Below, in pieces: positions 9,301 through 17,278 of a stretch of DNA of 32,640 nucleotides (within the stretch, counting starts at the first letter, position 1; each line of letters opens with the position of its first letter). Location: assembly GCA_040775095.1 (NCBI GenBank), contig JAXGTD010000032.1:1-32640 (forward strand), given 5' to 3'. Below the pieces are notes generated by a model. It saw only the letters and a list, made by a program, of their open reading frames with translations. It was not told the origin of the DNA and made no database searches. The stretch is from JAXGTD01 sp040775095. Lineage in GTDB: Bacteria; Pseudomonadota; Gammaproteobacteria; Chromatiales; Chromatiaceae. Position numbers and translations under genes: made by a program.

Positions 9301-9415
9301 GGTAGCGCTCCACCGACAGATCGCCGACGACGAAGGCGCCCGCGATGATGAGCACGACGAACAGGAGGTTGAACAGTACCTGTTGACGAAGCGTGAATCG
9401 GACGACGGATTCCAT
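6275..9415 (-). CDS. RND-family efflux pump, inner-membrane permease (AcrB/MexB-like HAE1)
   Basis: Proton-driven inner-membrane transporter expected to export hydrophobic or amphiphilic compounds with a periplasmic adaptor and an outer-membrane channel. The 1046 residues have the AcrB layout: TM1 at about 12-30, a large periplasmic loop beginning YPGASPRDVETLVTTKLE, TM2-TM6 from about 337, a second loop, and a second TM bundle near the end. The proton-relay pair is present as Asp402-Asp403 in GIIVDDAIVVVENIYRR; the repeat-related GVTGVVVNDSLVLLDFINRR occurs in the C-terminal half. The adaptor gene lies 67 bases upstream and a TetR gene before it, so the three form one unit. No outer-membrane factor (TolC type) gene is in the window. 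Substrate cannot be predicted. The 3' end overlaps aceK by 28 bases. Confidence 0.95.
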   Translation of the reverse strand: MESVVRFTLRQQVLFNLLFVVLIIAGAFVVGDLSVERYPEVSFGKVIINTFYPGASPRDVETLVTTKLEEALDGLEQIELIRSSSVRERSTIIVKFRDDTDYEALYDELRFRVLGTIDELPAQVEPSTFELIDTSFWLPVISVNLVGERSNRALTLIAEQLQVPLSRIPGVAEAEIVGEQAREFHVFLDPERLNLHGITFEDVAAALEDANQVIPAGDYRDASGEYVVRVDERFRTRQQVVATVVRRDADGSFVTVEDLISGAGLGYRDPHVISSVNGRDTVSIKILKDADGNALDIHRQVQRILADFASRLDQEGVQTVLTQDSTTYIEESLQTLGWNMIVGILLVGLILWWFMGPRNAALVTVGIPFSFLVTMIVMRLTGNSLNEITLFSFVLVSGIIVDDAIVVVENIYRRVQDGESLQQAIIKGTAEVMMPVISATATTVAAFLPMLMMTGSTGEFFALIPKAVSFAIIASLFECLFILPLHYLDFGPRPAPGRDRTPLLERDNAAMRLMHALTRRVIAVTMRFRWTSLLAVGLAFIAAIAILGVSVAGVAPLIRIKFFPDDYNLYYAFIEGPADTPIETIDAKVRAISRAIIADGPAYARSAAGFAGFVLTDDYEQEAGHHLGTVMVALPVKERRGFDDPIAHLELIRTRLTEAFAGDGFRIRVRAEKDGPPSGKDVNIQVVGNDEAAVAGLADELTRALRADPDIGPDLLQLDDGRAPPARVYRLSVDEPRAHEYGLTKGQAARLAAAVLDGRYLGDYRLADADVDLKLRIDPGFIDTPEAALELPLLAHPSGPISLGDIVHPIPEIQPSELKRYRGQRSRSITANIRPGAAISASSVTGWARAHFNAVGARFPGATLVFGGEFEETQRSFNSLTQAFALAVLLIYLILAAQFKSYAQPLIILSAVMFSIIGVVLGKLLTQSLFTVNSFIAVVGVTGVVVNDSLVLLDFINRRYRAGLSRAEAVRAGIAVRLRPILLTTLTTTLGLLPMALGVPSYSLIWGTMASTFVTGLATATLLTLFIVPVGWDLMTEFQEKRRARG

Positions 9416-9482
9416 GGGGGACCTGCGCTGTGGCCTCGAGCGGATCGCGGGTGGGGGCGAGACTTGGGGGCGACGCCGCGGG

Positions 9483-10553
9483 CTACTCGCTCACCCCATC
9501 GTGCTCAACGCGGACGCGATCGCCGGCCTGGATCCCGGGGCCACTCACGCGCAGCCACTGGGTACCGTCCGGGTCCTGGTCGCGGCCAAGGAGCAGCACC
9601 CGCACCGGTTCGCCATCCACGGGCTCCACCCAATATTCCTCGTAGCTGTGCCGCACCGCGGCCGCGGGCAGCCGCACGGCGCCGCCGCGCTCCGGCATCG
9701 GGATCGAGAGCCGCGCGCGGAGCCCACCGCGCCGCGGCTCGATCGGGCCGTCGAGCCGAAGGTCCAGCGCGATCTTGCGGGTGACGGGATCGAAACCGGG
9801 GTTGACGCGGTATACCGACGCCTTCACGCGGATCTCCTGGTCGGGCAGTGTCAGCACGATACCATCAGTGCCGCGTGCGGCCAGGCTCAGCGCCGCATAC
9901 TGCTCCGGGGTCAGCGCGAAGGGGACGATCAACGTCCTGAAGTCCGCCAGCTCGCCGACCTGTTCGCCAGCCCGGACCCACTGCCCCGGCTCGACGCCGC
10001 GCGACGTCACCCGCCAGCCTGTCTGGCCCATGATCTGTTTTCGGCGAAGGCGTTCTTCCAGCACGCGCTGCTGCACCGCAAGAGCGCGCAGCGCGTGACG
10101 GTCGTTCTGCAGGGTCTGCTCGGCGGTGTCGAGCTGCGTCGCCGCGGCGTTGTTCTCGCGCGCGAGCGTCGCGTAGCGCCCGACCTCGCGTTCGTCGAAT
10201 CGGATCTGTGAGCGCAGACGGTCCTGTTGGACGAGGATGTCCTCGAGCTCCAGACGAGTGAAGGTCTCATCCAGACGCGCGAAGATGGCGTCCTCACCGA
10301 TGCGCTCGCCCACGTCATAGGCGACCGACTCGACCCGGCCCTCTGACTCCGCCACCAGTGGCCGATGGGCAATGGCGCGGGTAAAGCCGGTCAGGACCAC
10401 CTCGCGTATTGCCGGCTCGGCGAGCGCGTATCCGCCCTCGTCGGCCCGAGCCGCCGGGTGCGACGCCGGCTGAACGCCCAGCAGCCACAGCGAGGCGGCA
10501 AGGCCGAGGGCCTTGCACAGGGTTCGCGCGGGTGTCGAAGACGAGGGGGTCAT
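9483..10553 (-). CDS. RND efflux periplasmic adaptor (HlyD/MFP family)
   Basis: Membrane-fusion protein linking the RND pump to an outer-membrane channel. It has a hydrophobic N-terminal export segment (LCKALGLAASLWLLG), a half-lipoyl segment (SEGRVESVAYDVGERIGEDAIFARLD split around the hairpin), a Q/R/E-rich alpha hairpin of about 70 residues, the second lipoyl half (VTSRGVEPGQWVRAGEQVGELAD) and a beta-barrel with the family motif RKIALDLRLDGP. At 356 residues it is on the short side for the family. I start at the ATG at 10553; a TTG at 10586 would add 11 residues, MPGPGRDTRPR, ahead of a poorer signal peptide. Neither start has a clear Shine-Dalgarno site. It is 67 bases upstream of the pump gene. 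Confidence 0.9.
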   Translation of the reverse strand: MTPSSSTPARTLCKALGLAASLWLLGVQPASHPAARADEGGYALAEPAIREVVLTGFTRAIAHRPLVAESEGRVESVAYDVGERIGEDAIFARLDETFTRLELEDILVQQDRLRSQIRFDEREVGRYATLARENNAAATQLDTAEQTLQNDRHALRALAVQQRVLEERLRRKQIMGQTGWRVTSRGVEPGQWVRAGEQVGELADFRTLIVPFALTPEQYAALSLAARGTDGIVLTLPDQEIRVKASVYRVNPGFDPVTRKIALDLRLDGPIEPRRGGLRARLSIPMPERGGAVRLPAAAVRHSYEEYWVEPVDGEPVRVLLLGRDQDPDGTQWLRVSGPGIQAGDRVRVEHDGVSE

Positions 10554-10712
10554 CCGTGGCCGTGTGTCGCGTCCAGGTCCCGGCAACGGGTCAATGAGGC
10601 CAATGTCTTGGGCGATGCAGGGGCCGGACGGGACGGGGGACGCCCTTCACCGGGCGATGAATCGCCGCCACGCGTCCCCGGACGTGCCGAGCAGACGTCG
10701 TGGCGTGCGAGC

Positions 10713-11441
10713 TCAGCAGCCCTGATCCGAGGCCTCATCGGACTGCTGCTGTTGGGCCAGCCGAGCCCGGGCGGCGCGTTCGATGCCGCCGAGCGAGAAC
10801 ACCCAAACCTGCTGGATCAAGGCGTCGAGGCGATCTGGCACCGGTACGCGCTGCGGGTGCAGCCGGGAGATGATCGGCCCGGCGTGGTAATAGTAAAGAA
10901 TCTGCCCGATGATGCTGGCGGCGCAGTCCAGGGTAAGCTCGTCGTCGACCGGGACACCGAGCAGCTCGCCGACGATGCTGTAGAGCTCGCGGGCATCCGG
11001 CTCGAGGTGCTCGGAGACGATCCGGTCGAGGACCTCGGTCGGGTGCGCCATCTCCGAGAGATAGATGGTGCTGAGCTGAACCTGGCGGCTGGAGTCTCCG
11101 CCGCAACAGAAGATCTCTTCAAACAGCGCCCGGATGTAGACCTGCAGCCGTTCGTCGGCCGGGGCCTCCGGTGGAAGGAACGCGGTGCGCCGCTGGCGCA
11201 GGGTTTCGAAGAGGGTGCCGTAGATGGCCTCGTAGAGCCGGCGTTTGTCGCCGAAGTGGTAGTGAACCGCCGCGACGTTCGCATCGGCCCGACCGCAGAT
11301 CTCGCGGATGGTCGCGGCCTCGTAGCCATGCTCGGCAAAGACCTCGAAGGCGGCCGCGAGCAGACGTTCGCGGGTGTTGTTGGAAGAAGCGGTTTCGGTC
11401 ACGGGGACACCCTTCGGCGATGATGAAGACTTGCTGGGCAT
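10713..11441 (-). CDS. TetR/AcrR-family transcriptional regulator (CecR-like C-terminal domain)
   Basis: The N-terminal helix-turn-helix of the TetR family is clear (residues about 22-68: TRERLLAAAFEVFAEHGYEA, then ANVAAVHYHFGDKRRLYEAIY). The C-terminal ligand domain resembles the DUF1956/CecR type (FEEIFCCGGDSSRQVQLSTIYLSEMAHPTEVLDRIV). It probably represses the downstream adaptor and pump genes (160-base gap) and itself in response to a pump substrate; this is inferred from position and family. The ATG at 11441 has no ribosome site. A GTG at 11405 preceded by GAAGGG is a plausible shorter start and would remove the 12-residue Ser/Lys-rich leader. A 10-base perfect palindrome lies just upstream of the ATG. 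The C-terminus has a short poly-Gln run. Confidence 0.92.
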   Translation of the reverse strand: MPSKSSSSPKGVPVTETASSNNTRERLLAAAFEVFAEHGYEAATIREICGRADANVAAVHYHFGDKRRLYEAIYGTLFETLRQRRTAFLPPEAPADERLQVYIRALFEEIFCCGGDSSRQVQLSTIYLSEMAHPTEVLDRIVSEHLEPDARELYSIVGELLGVPVDDELTLDCAASIIGQILYYYHAGPIISRLHPQRVPVPDRLDALIQQVWVFSLGGIERAARARLAQQQQSDEASDQGC

Positions 11442-11898
11442 GGCCGAGTTTAAAGCAAACGTTTGGTTGCCAGCTACGCGCGAGCCGATCCATGCCGTTT
11501 GTGCAGAGGCCGATCGATTCCATCCGCGGGCAGGATCGGCTCGCGCCCCGAGAGACGCGCTTCCCGGATTGCGCCATGCTCAACGGCCTCAGATCGCTGG
11601 GAACGCCGTGTCCGGGCCGTGCTCGGGCCGGGTCGGCAGGGGAGTGGGAGCGAGCGCTCGGGTCGGGACCGGTGGGCGCTCTGCCCCAGGGTTGGCCGGG
11701 GCCGGCGATGGCACGCGCAAGCCTCGGCGTGCTGGCAGGGCTTGATGTAGAATCCGACGGTTACGACGGCGACCAATTGATTCGCGTGCCTTGTTGGTGG
11801 ATGCGAGGTGCCGTGTCTCGTTTGGCGGCACCGTCATCGCCTGTCGCATAACAACGCCTGGGTCCGACGCGGCTTCATCTCAGTTGGAAAGTCAATCC
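11442..11898. other. Divergent intergenic region between the tetR-type gene and PBP1A
   Basis: No supported gene. Besides the CAAACGTTTG palindrome at its left end, a TAGAAT hexamer at 11748-11753 is a fair -10 candidate for the PBP1A gene, without a recognisable -35. The PBP1A reading frame stays open back to a TTG at 11791, so the right end may be coding if that start is used. Confidence 0.35.
11456..11465. promoter_or_regulatory. Palindrome CAAACGTTTG, candidate TetR-family operator
   Basis: A perfect 10-base palindrome, framed by GCAA (11455-11458) and TTGC (11467-11470), lies 15-24 bases upstream of the TetR ATG, next to a TTTAAA hexamer (11448-11453) that could serve as a -10 on the minus strand. 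TetR-family regulators typically repress their own operon from such a site. The assignment is positional only. Confidence 0.35.
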
Positions 11899-14493
11899 GT
11901 GGATACAGATACCGACACCGGGATCGCCGAGCCCAACCCGCCGGGGCGGCCTGTCCAGACAACGCTCAGGGCGCCGGCGCGGGTGCCAAGACCCGCGCCA
12001 AGGCCGAGGGCCGTGACCAGGTTCGCGCCGGCCTCGCGCTCGCGTTCCCCGTCCGTCTTCGGGTGGTTTACGCGTCTCCTGGCCGCGGGGCTCGGTGTGC
12101 CGCTCGATCTGCTGTTGCTCGGCCTGATCGGCGCGGCGGTGATCGTTTACGTGACGCTGCCCGATCTGCCCGACGTCGACACCTTGATGGACGTGCAGTT
12201 CGAGGAGCCGCTGCGGGTCTACACCGCCGAGGGCCTGCTGATGGCCGAGTTCGGCGTCCAGCGCCGTCACGCCGTGCGCTTCGATGAGATTCCGCCGCGG
12301 CTCATCAAGGCATTCATCGCCACCGAGGACAGCCGGTTCTTCGATCACGTCGGGATCGATATCGTCGGTCTGGCTCGCGCGGCGGTGGATGTCGCGCGCA
12401 GCGGGTCCGCGAGCCAGGGCGGCAGCACCATCACGATGCAGGTGGCGCGCAATTTCTTCCTGACCCGCGACAAGACGCTGCGGCGCAAGCTCTCCGAGCT
12501 GCTGCTCGCGATGCGGGTGGAGAAGAGTTTCTCGAAGCAACAGATCATGGAGCTGTATCTCAACAAGATCTTCTTTGGCCATCGCGCCTATGGGATCTCC
12601 GCTGCCGCCGAGCTGTACTACAGCAAGTCGCTCGATGCGCTCACGCTGCCGGAAATGGCCATGCTCGCTGGCTTGCCGAAGGCCCCGTCGGCGAACAATC
12701 CGCTGGCCAACCCCGACCGGGCCAAGGAGCGCCGTAACTACATCCTGCGCCGGATGCGTGATCTGGGCTATGTCTCCAGCCTGGACTATGAACAGGCGGC
12801 GGCGGCACCGGTCACGGCCACCAGCTACGTGCCTCCGATCGAGGTGGAGGCAGACTATGTCGCTGAGATGGTGCGTCAGGCCATGGTCGAGCGTTACGGT
12901 GCCGAGGCGGCATACAGCAGGGGACTGCGGGTCTACACCACCCTCCGGGCCAATCTGCAGCGTGCCGCCGATGAGGCCCTGCGTGACGGCCTGATGGCAT
13001 ACAACCTGCGGCACGGTTACCACGGGCCCGAGGCGCGGCTGGAGCGGGTGGGGCTGATGTCCCAGCAGGGGCTGGACGAGTATCTGTCCGAGCGTCCCCA
13101 GGTGCCGGGCCTGACGGTGGGCGTCGTCACCGATGCGAACGCGTCCACCGCGACGGTCTACCTGGGCGAGGGCCGCGGCGAGTCGTTGGGCCTGTCGCAG
13201 GTCAACTGGGCGCGCCGATACAAGACCGAGAACTGGCGTGGATCCAAGCCCCAGCGCGTCACCGATGCGGTGGAGGTCGGCGATGTGATCCGGTTGCGTC
13301 GGGACAAGCACGGGGCCTGGGTCCTGGCCCAGGTGCCCAAGGTCGGCGGTGCGCTGGTGTCGATGTCGCCGCAGGACGGTGCAATCCTGGCCCTGTCCGG
13401 CGGCTACGCGTTTCAATGGAGCAAGTTCAACCGGGTCGTTGATGCAAAACGTCAGCCGGGCTCGAGCTTCAAGCCCTTCGTCTACGCCGCGGCACTGGAC
13501 AAGGGCTACACCCCGGCGAGCCTGATCAAGGACGAGAAGTTCGAGGTCCCGGGCAGCCACGGCATGTGGCGGCCGAAGAACTCCGACGGGAAGTTCATGG
13601 GGCCGATCCGTTTGCGTCTGGCGTTGACCAAGTCGCGCAATCTGGCCGTCATCGATCTGATCAATCGCATGGGCGTGGATCACGCCCGCCAGTATATCCA
13701 GCACTTCGGCTTCGAAGAGTCAGCCATGCCGCGGGACCTGTCGATGGCACTTGGTTCCGGCTCGGTGACGCCCTTGGAGATGGCCGAGGGCATGGCGATC
13801 TTTGCCAATGGTGGCTATCACGTCGGGCCCTATTTCATCAAGCGCGTCGAGGATGGCGAGGGAAACCTCCTGTTCGAGGCGGATCCGCCGCGCGCCTGCG
13901 GCCCATGCTGGTTTGAACGCGCGGATGGCGAGCAGGCCACCGTGTTGGCGGAGGGCGAGGCGGACGACCCGCGGGCAGAGCAGGTCATCGATCCGCGTAT
14001 CGCCTACAACATTCAGTCGATCATGAAGGACGTCATCACGGACGGCACCGCGAAGCGCGCGTTGGTGCTCAAGCGCAACGACCTGTCGGGCAAGACCGGG
14101 ACGACGAACGACTCGCGCGATTCCTGGTTCGTCGGCTACCAGCCGGAGATCGTCACGATCGCCTGGATGGGAATGGATGACAACCGCCCGCTGGGCAAAG
14201 GCGAGTGGGGTGGCACGGCGGCCCTGGGCGTCTGGATCGATTTCATGGCCGTCGCCCTGGCGGATATACCCGAGGCCGTCGTCAGGGTCCCGGACGGTAT
14301 GGTCCCGATTCGCGTCAGCCTGACCACGGGTCAGCAGACCGAGTCGACGAGCGGAAGCATGGTCGAGTATATCCGCGACGAGTACCAGTTGATGCTGATG
14401 GGGCCGGATCCAGTGAGGTATGCCGGACCGGCCAAGGGGGGGAGATCCAAGCCGCGCCGGACCGCACCCAGGGTGATGGACGAGCTGTTCTAG
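11899..14493 (+). CDS. mrcA: Penicillin-binding protein 1A, bifunctional glycosyltransferase/transpeptidase
   Basis: Polymerises lipid II into glycan strands and cross-links the peptides in the periplasm. After a Pro/Arg-rich cytoplasmic N-terminus there is one membrane anchor (LLLLGLIGAAVIVYVTL). The GT51 domain follows, with EDSRFFDHVGID and GGSTITMQVARNFFL. Then come an OB-like insert and the transpeptidase domain, with active-site Ser522 in SSFK, SRN as the second motif and KTGT at about 732-735. Length is 864 residues from the GTG at 11899, preceded by GGAAAG at 11886-11891; a TTG at 11791 would extend it by 36 residues of unremarkable sequence. Motifs for both activities are intact. The TAG stop lies in a 13-base palindromic stretch (14492-14504) before convergent manA. 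Confidence 0.95.
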   Translation: MDTDTDTGIAEPNPPGRPVQTTLRAPARVPRPAPRPRAVTRFAPASRSRSPSVFGWFTRLLAAGLGVPLDLLLLGLIGAAVIVYVTLPDLPDVDTLMDVQFEEPLRVYTAEGLLMAEFGVQRRHAVRFDEIPPRLIKAFIATEDSRFFDHVGIDIVGLARAAVDVARSGSASQGGSTITMQVARNFFLTRDKTLRRKLSELLLAMRVEKSFSKQQIMELYLNKIFFGHRAYGISAAAELYYSKSLDALTLPEMAMLAGLPKAPSANNPLANPDRAKERRNYILRRMRDLGYVSSLDYEQAAAAPVTATSYVPPIEVEADYVAEMVRQAMVERYGAEAAYSRGLRVYTTLRANLQRAADEALRDGLMAYNLRHGYHGPEARLERVGLMSQQGLDEYLSERPQVPGLTVGVVTDANASTATVYLGEGRGESLGLSQVNWARRYKTENWRGSKPQRVTDAVEVGDVIRLRRDKHGAWVLAQVPKVGGALVSMSPQDGAILALSGGYAFQWSKFNRVVDAKRQPGSSFKPFVYAAALDKGYTPASLIKDEKFEVPGSHGMWRPKNSDGKFMGPIRLRLALTKSRNLAVIDLINRMGVDHARQYIQHFGFEESAMPRDLSMALGSGSVTPLEMAEGMAIFANGGYHVGPYFIKRVEDGEGNLLFEADPPRACGPCWFERADGEQATVLAEGEADDPRAEQVIDPRIAYNIQSIMKDVITDGTAKRALVLKRNDLSGKTGTTNDSRDSWFVGYQPEIVTIAWMGMDDNRPLGKGEWGGTAALGVWIDFMAVALADIPEAVVRVPDGMVPIRVSLTTGQQTESTSGSMVEYIRDEYQLMLMGPDPVRYAGPAKGGRSKPRRTAPRVMDELF

Positions 14494-14598
14494 ACATCAT
14501 GTCTTGACCCGCCCCGCAATGTGGCCCTGTGTCGATGGATTTGTCCGCCATCAACACCACCCACGCGCGTTGTGGACGGACAGCTCAAGATAGGATGT

Positions 14599-15927
14599 CT
14601 AACCGGGGCGCGGCGCGCTTGCGACATACAGGCTCGCATCCTTCCGGCATCGCAGCCGCACGCCGGTTGCGGCCGGTGCAAGAAGGCCCTGACCACGCGT
14701 GCGCATCGGTGCGGTGGCGCCCCCCGCGCCCCCGATACCATCTGGTGGCCCGATCTCGCCGCTCGTAATCAGGGCGATCGCGACCTGCCCCGGCGGCAGC
14801 GCCAGGTGTTCTCCGGCGTGCAGATCGAAGCGCTCGAGGGCGAACTCCGTCACCGGGACCCGGTAGTGCAATGGCGCCCCCGCGCCATGCCGAGACCCCG
14901 TGGCCTCGCGGGTGGGTTCGAGGATCGCCGGTGGCGCCGCGTGGAACCGGACCACGCTCAGCAATTCCTCCACGTCGATGTGCTTGGGCGTCAGGCCCCC
15001 GCGCAACACGTTATTGGAGCTGGCCATCAGCTCGATGCCGTTACCGCGCAGATAGCTGTGCAGCTCGCCGGCTGGAAGGAAGAGCGCCTGGCCGGGGCGC
15101 AGATGAACGAGATTGAGCAGCAGGATCGAGAACAGTCCGCGATCCCGGCGGCCCGGGAGTGAGAACTGCCGGTCTGCACGCAGCAGCCAGTAGCCCGTCT
15201 CGTCTGGCGAGAAGGGCGTTCTCGCCGCGGTCTGTTCCAGACGCGCGAGCAGTGGATCGAGAAGCCGATTCACCGCCGTCTGCTCGAGCCGCATCAGGTG
15301 CCGGTAGAGCGTGCGCAGACCTTCGTTGGTGCCATCGAATCGAGCCGACGCCGCCGCGAGCTCTGGTGTCTGGGCCAGGGTGGATTGAATCGCGTCCAAT
15401 GGACGAAAGCCGCGCAGCGCAAAAAAGTCCGTCAGCGCGACCAGCAGCTCCGGCTTGTGGTTCGGGTCGCGATAGTTGCGCTTTGGGTCGTCGACCGGGA
15501 TCCCGCGCCCGTTCTCGCGAATGTATCCCGCCCGCGCCTGCCGGGCATCCGGGTGCACCTGGATGGATAGCGGCCGGGCCGCGGCGAGTACCTTGAGCAG
15601 AAACGGTAGCCGTGGGCCAAACGCGGCAATGCCGGCATCGCCGAGTATCGGGCCAGATGCACGATCGACGAGTCGGTCGAGTGGGACCCAGGTCCCATCG
15701 ATGTCGGCCGCGGCCGGAAGGTCCGGATGGGCACCGAGCCACAGCTCGGCGAACGGGCGGCGGGCCCGGTTGGGGCGTCCGATCAGCTCCGGGATGAAAC
15801 GGCTGTCGCCCCAGGCATAGTGCTGTACGCCGCACTCGAGAGACAACACGCGCGGGTGGTCAAGGAAGTTGGCAATGGCCTGTGCCAACCCGTCTGGCGT
15901 CGTGTGCACCGCGCGGCGTGGTTGCAT
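14599..15927 (-). CDS. manA: Mannose-6-phosphate isomerase, class I
   Basis: Interconverts fructose-6-phosphate and mannose-6-phosphate, supplying mannose for surface polysaccharides and GDP-sugars. The protein has 442 residues. Type I features are the N-terminal QHYAWGD, AELWLGAHPD, the zinc-site SIQVHPD, DPNHKPELLVAL (His and Glu ligands) and the downstream LFLPAGELHSYLRGNGIELMASSNNVLRGG block that completes the active site. The C-terminal cupin part (LPPGQVAIALITSGE) is present. A GAGGG site overlapping the pcm stop precedes the ATG. It follows pcm by 12 bases on the same strand, so the two are probably cotranscribed, although they share no obvious pathway. Confidence 0.95.
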   Translation of the reverse strand: MQPRRAVHTTPDGLAQAIANFLDHPRVLSLECGVQHYAWGDSRFIPELIGRPNRARRPFAELWLGAHPDLPAAADIDGTWVPLDRLVDRASGPILGDAGIAAFGPRLPFLLKVLAAARPLSIQVHPDARQARAGYIRENGRGIPVDDPKRNYRDPNHKPELLVALTDFFALRGFRPLDAIQSTLAQTPELAAASARFDGTNEGLRTLYRHLMRLEQTAVNRLLDPLLARLEQTAARTPFSPDETGYWLLRADRQFSLPGRRDRGLFSILLLNLVHLRPGQALFLPAGELHSYLRGNGIELMASSNNVLRGGLTPKHIDVEELLSVVRFHAAPPAILEPTREATGSRHGAGAPLHYRVPVTEFALERFDLHAGEHLALPPGQVAIALITSGEIGPPDGIGGAGGATAPMRTRGQGLLAPAATGVRLRCRKDASLYVASAPRPG

Positions 15928-15939
15928 CCGGCACGGCCC

Positions 15940-16716
15940 TCAATGCGGAACCGATTCGCCCGTGATGGGCACGAAGCGCACCGGCAGCACGTCGCGGCGC
16001 TGGAGCACGCCGTTGGCCTGCTTGGTGATCACCACCAACTGCTGGTTGCTGTGCTCGTCGCCCAGTGGCATCACCAGCCGGCCGCCCACCGCGAGTTGTT
16101 CCACCAACGCCGGCGGCACCTCGGGTCCGGCCGCGGTGGCGATCATGCCGTCGAACGGGGCCGCCTCCGGCCACCCCAGATAGCCGTCGCCGGCCCGCAC
16201 ATGGACGTTATCGTAGCCCAGCTCGGCCAATCTGCGCGCGGCCTGTACGGCGAGATCGGGCACGATCTCGATCCCGTAGACCTCGACACCCATTTCCGCG
16301 AGCACCGCTGCCTGGTAGCCCGAGCCGGTCCCGAGCTCATAGACGCGATCGCCGGCACCGACGGCAAGGAGGTGACTCATGACGGCAACGATGTAGGGTT
16401 GGGAGATCGTTTGCCCGCGACCGATCGGCAGCGGGAAATCGCCGTACGCATCCCCCAGGAGATGGTCTGGCACGAACCGATGTCGCGCTACTGTCCGCAT
16501 CGCGCGGATCACCGCGGGGTCCAGCCGATCGGTACCGAGGTACTGGCTCGTCGCGCGCACCTCGCGCTCGATCTGCTCGACCAGCTGGTTGCGCGCGAGC
16601 TGGGATTGGTCGTCGTTCGAGGGGCTCATTGGGGCGCTTCCGGTGGCGACGCATGCCAGCAGCGCCAGCCCGGCCAGCCGGGTGGCCAAAGGGGTATGGC
16701 GGGCGGATCCAATCAT
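15940..16716 (-). CDS. pcm: Protein-L-isoaspartate O-methyltransferase, possibly exported
   Basis: Methylates isoaspartyl residues of aged proteins with S-adenosylmethionine to start their repair. The methyltransferase core is canonical: RHRFVPD, GQTISQPYIVAVM (101-113), motif I ELGTGSGYQ (127-135), YGIEIVPDLA, RAGDGYLGW and GGRLVMPLG. With the ATG at 16716 it has 258 residues and an N-terminal hydrophobic stretch (LATRLAGLALLACVATG), either a signal peptide or, with LLAC, a lipoprotein signal. An internal ATG at 16629 (Met30) has GGAAG seven bases upstream and would give a usual 229-residue cytoplasmic enzyme. I list the long form but cannot decide. Secreted members of this family exist in environmental proteobacteria. 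Confidence 0.93.
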   Translation of the reverse strand: MIGSARHTPLATRLAGLALLACVATGSAPMSPSNDDQSQLARNQLVEQIEREVRATSQYLGTDRLDPAVIRAMRTVARHRFVPDHLLGDAYGDFPLPIGRGQTISQPYIVAVMSHLLAVGAGDRVYELGTGSGYQAAVLAEMGVEVYGIEIVPDLAVQAARRLAELGYDNVHVRAGDGYLGWPEAAPFDGMIATAAGPEVPPALVEQLAVGGRLVMPLGDEHSNQQLVVITKQANGVLQRRDVLPVRFVPITGESVPH

Positions 16717-16877
16717 CGACTTGCATGCGTGCTGGGCGTTGCTGTCCTAAGTATGGCCGACTCGGCTGCAGGCTGCAGGGGCCGATCGGGGGGGCGGTGG
16801 ACGCACGGCAGCGGCTGGCCAATTCCGGACCAATCCGACGAGGTGGCCTGCCGCGTCAAGGCGTTGGGGAGACCTTC

Positions 16878-16918
16878 AACAGGTTTATGCACAGGTCTGC
16901 AACAGCCATTGGGGATAA
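16878..16918 (+). promoter_or_regulatory. DnaA-box module, copy 1
   Basis: The 21-base element at 16878-16898 contains TTATGCACA (16885-16893), matching the relaxed DnaA consensus TTATNCACA. After 16 bases TGGGGATAA (16910-16918) is, on the other strand, TTATCCCCA, one mismatch from the strong box TTATCCACA. The two boxes point towards each other. Binding is inferred from sequence only. Confidence 0.55.
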
Positions 16919-17068
16919 GCGCTGCCCTGCCTGGCCTGTGCCGCCAGGGCAGCACTCCACGCAAATGCGGGTATCCGGAGAAGAACAATCAATGGGTTAG
17001 GTGCGCTGTTCAATCTGTGACCAATCCGGCGGCAGTATTTTTCCAGTCAATAGGTTGGGCGCTTCGTG

Positions 17069-17109
17069 AACAGGTTTATTCACAGGTCTTGAGACCTGGC
17101 TGGGGACAA
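17069..17109 (+). promoter_or_regulatory. DnaA-box module, copy 2
   Basis: The 21-base element at 17069-17089 differs from copy 1 at one base and contains TTATTCACA (17076-17084). TGGGGACAA (17101-17109) follows after the same 16-base spacer; reversed it is TTGTCCCCA, two mismatches from TTATCCACA. It lies 191 bases downstream of copy 1. Conservation of both boxes and of the spacing in otherwise diverged DNA argues for function. Confidence 0.55.
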
Positions 17110-17249
17110 CAGGTCGCGATCGCGGCAGCCGGAAGTCCCGGACCCCGGGGGGCGCGGCGAGACGGCGCATCGTTGGACCCCTGGGACGGGGCTTTACGGG
17201 CTTCCCGAGGGGCCGGTTGAGTGCCGCTCGCGAAGGCGGGGTTCAGTGC

Positions 17250-17278
17250 TTGGCCGCTGTCGCGTTACATGGTCTAAT
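17250..17278 (+). promoter_or_regulatory. Candidate lolC promoter, giving a near-leaderless transcript
   Basis: TTGGCC (17250-17255) and TCTAAT (17273-17278) with a 17-base spacer match the sigma70 consensus at 4 and 5 of 6 positions. Only eight bases separate the -10 from the lolC ATG at 17287, so the expected start point is at or next to the start codon. There is no Shine-Dalgarno sequence before that ATG, which fits a leaderless message. Confidence 0.4.

Noticed and set aside
11875..13704. 609-residue minus-strand open frame opposite PBP1A
   Set aside because: Antisense shadow; the plus strand encodes all PBP1A motifs in order.
14492..14504. Palindrome AGACAT-C-ATGTCT at the PBP1A stop, echoed by GGATGTCT near 14593
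   Set aside because: Too short and without a T-tract; could be chance or a weak bidirectional end signal.
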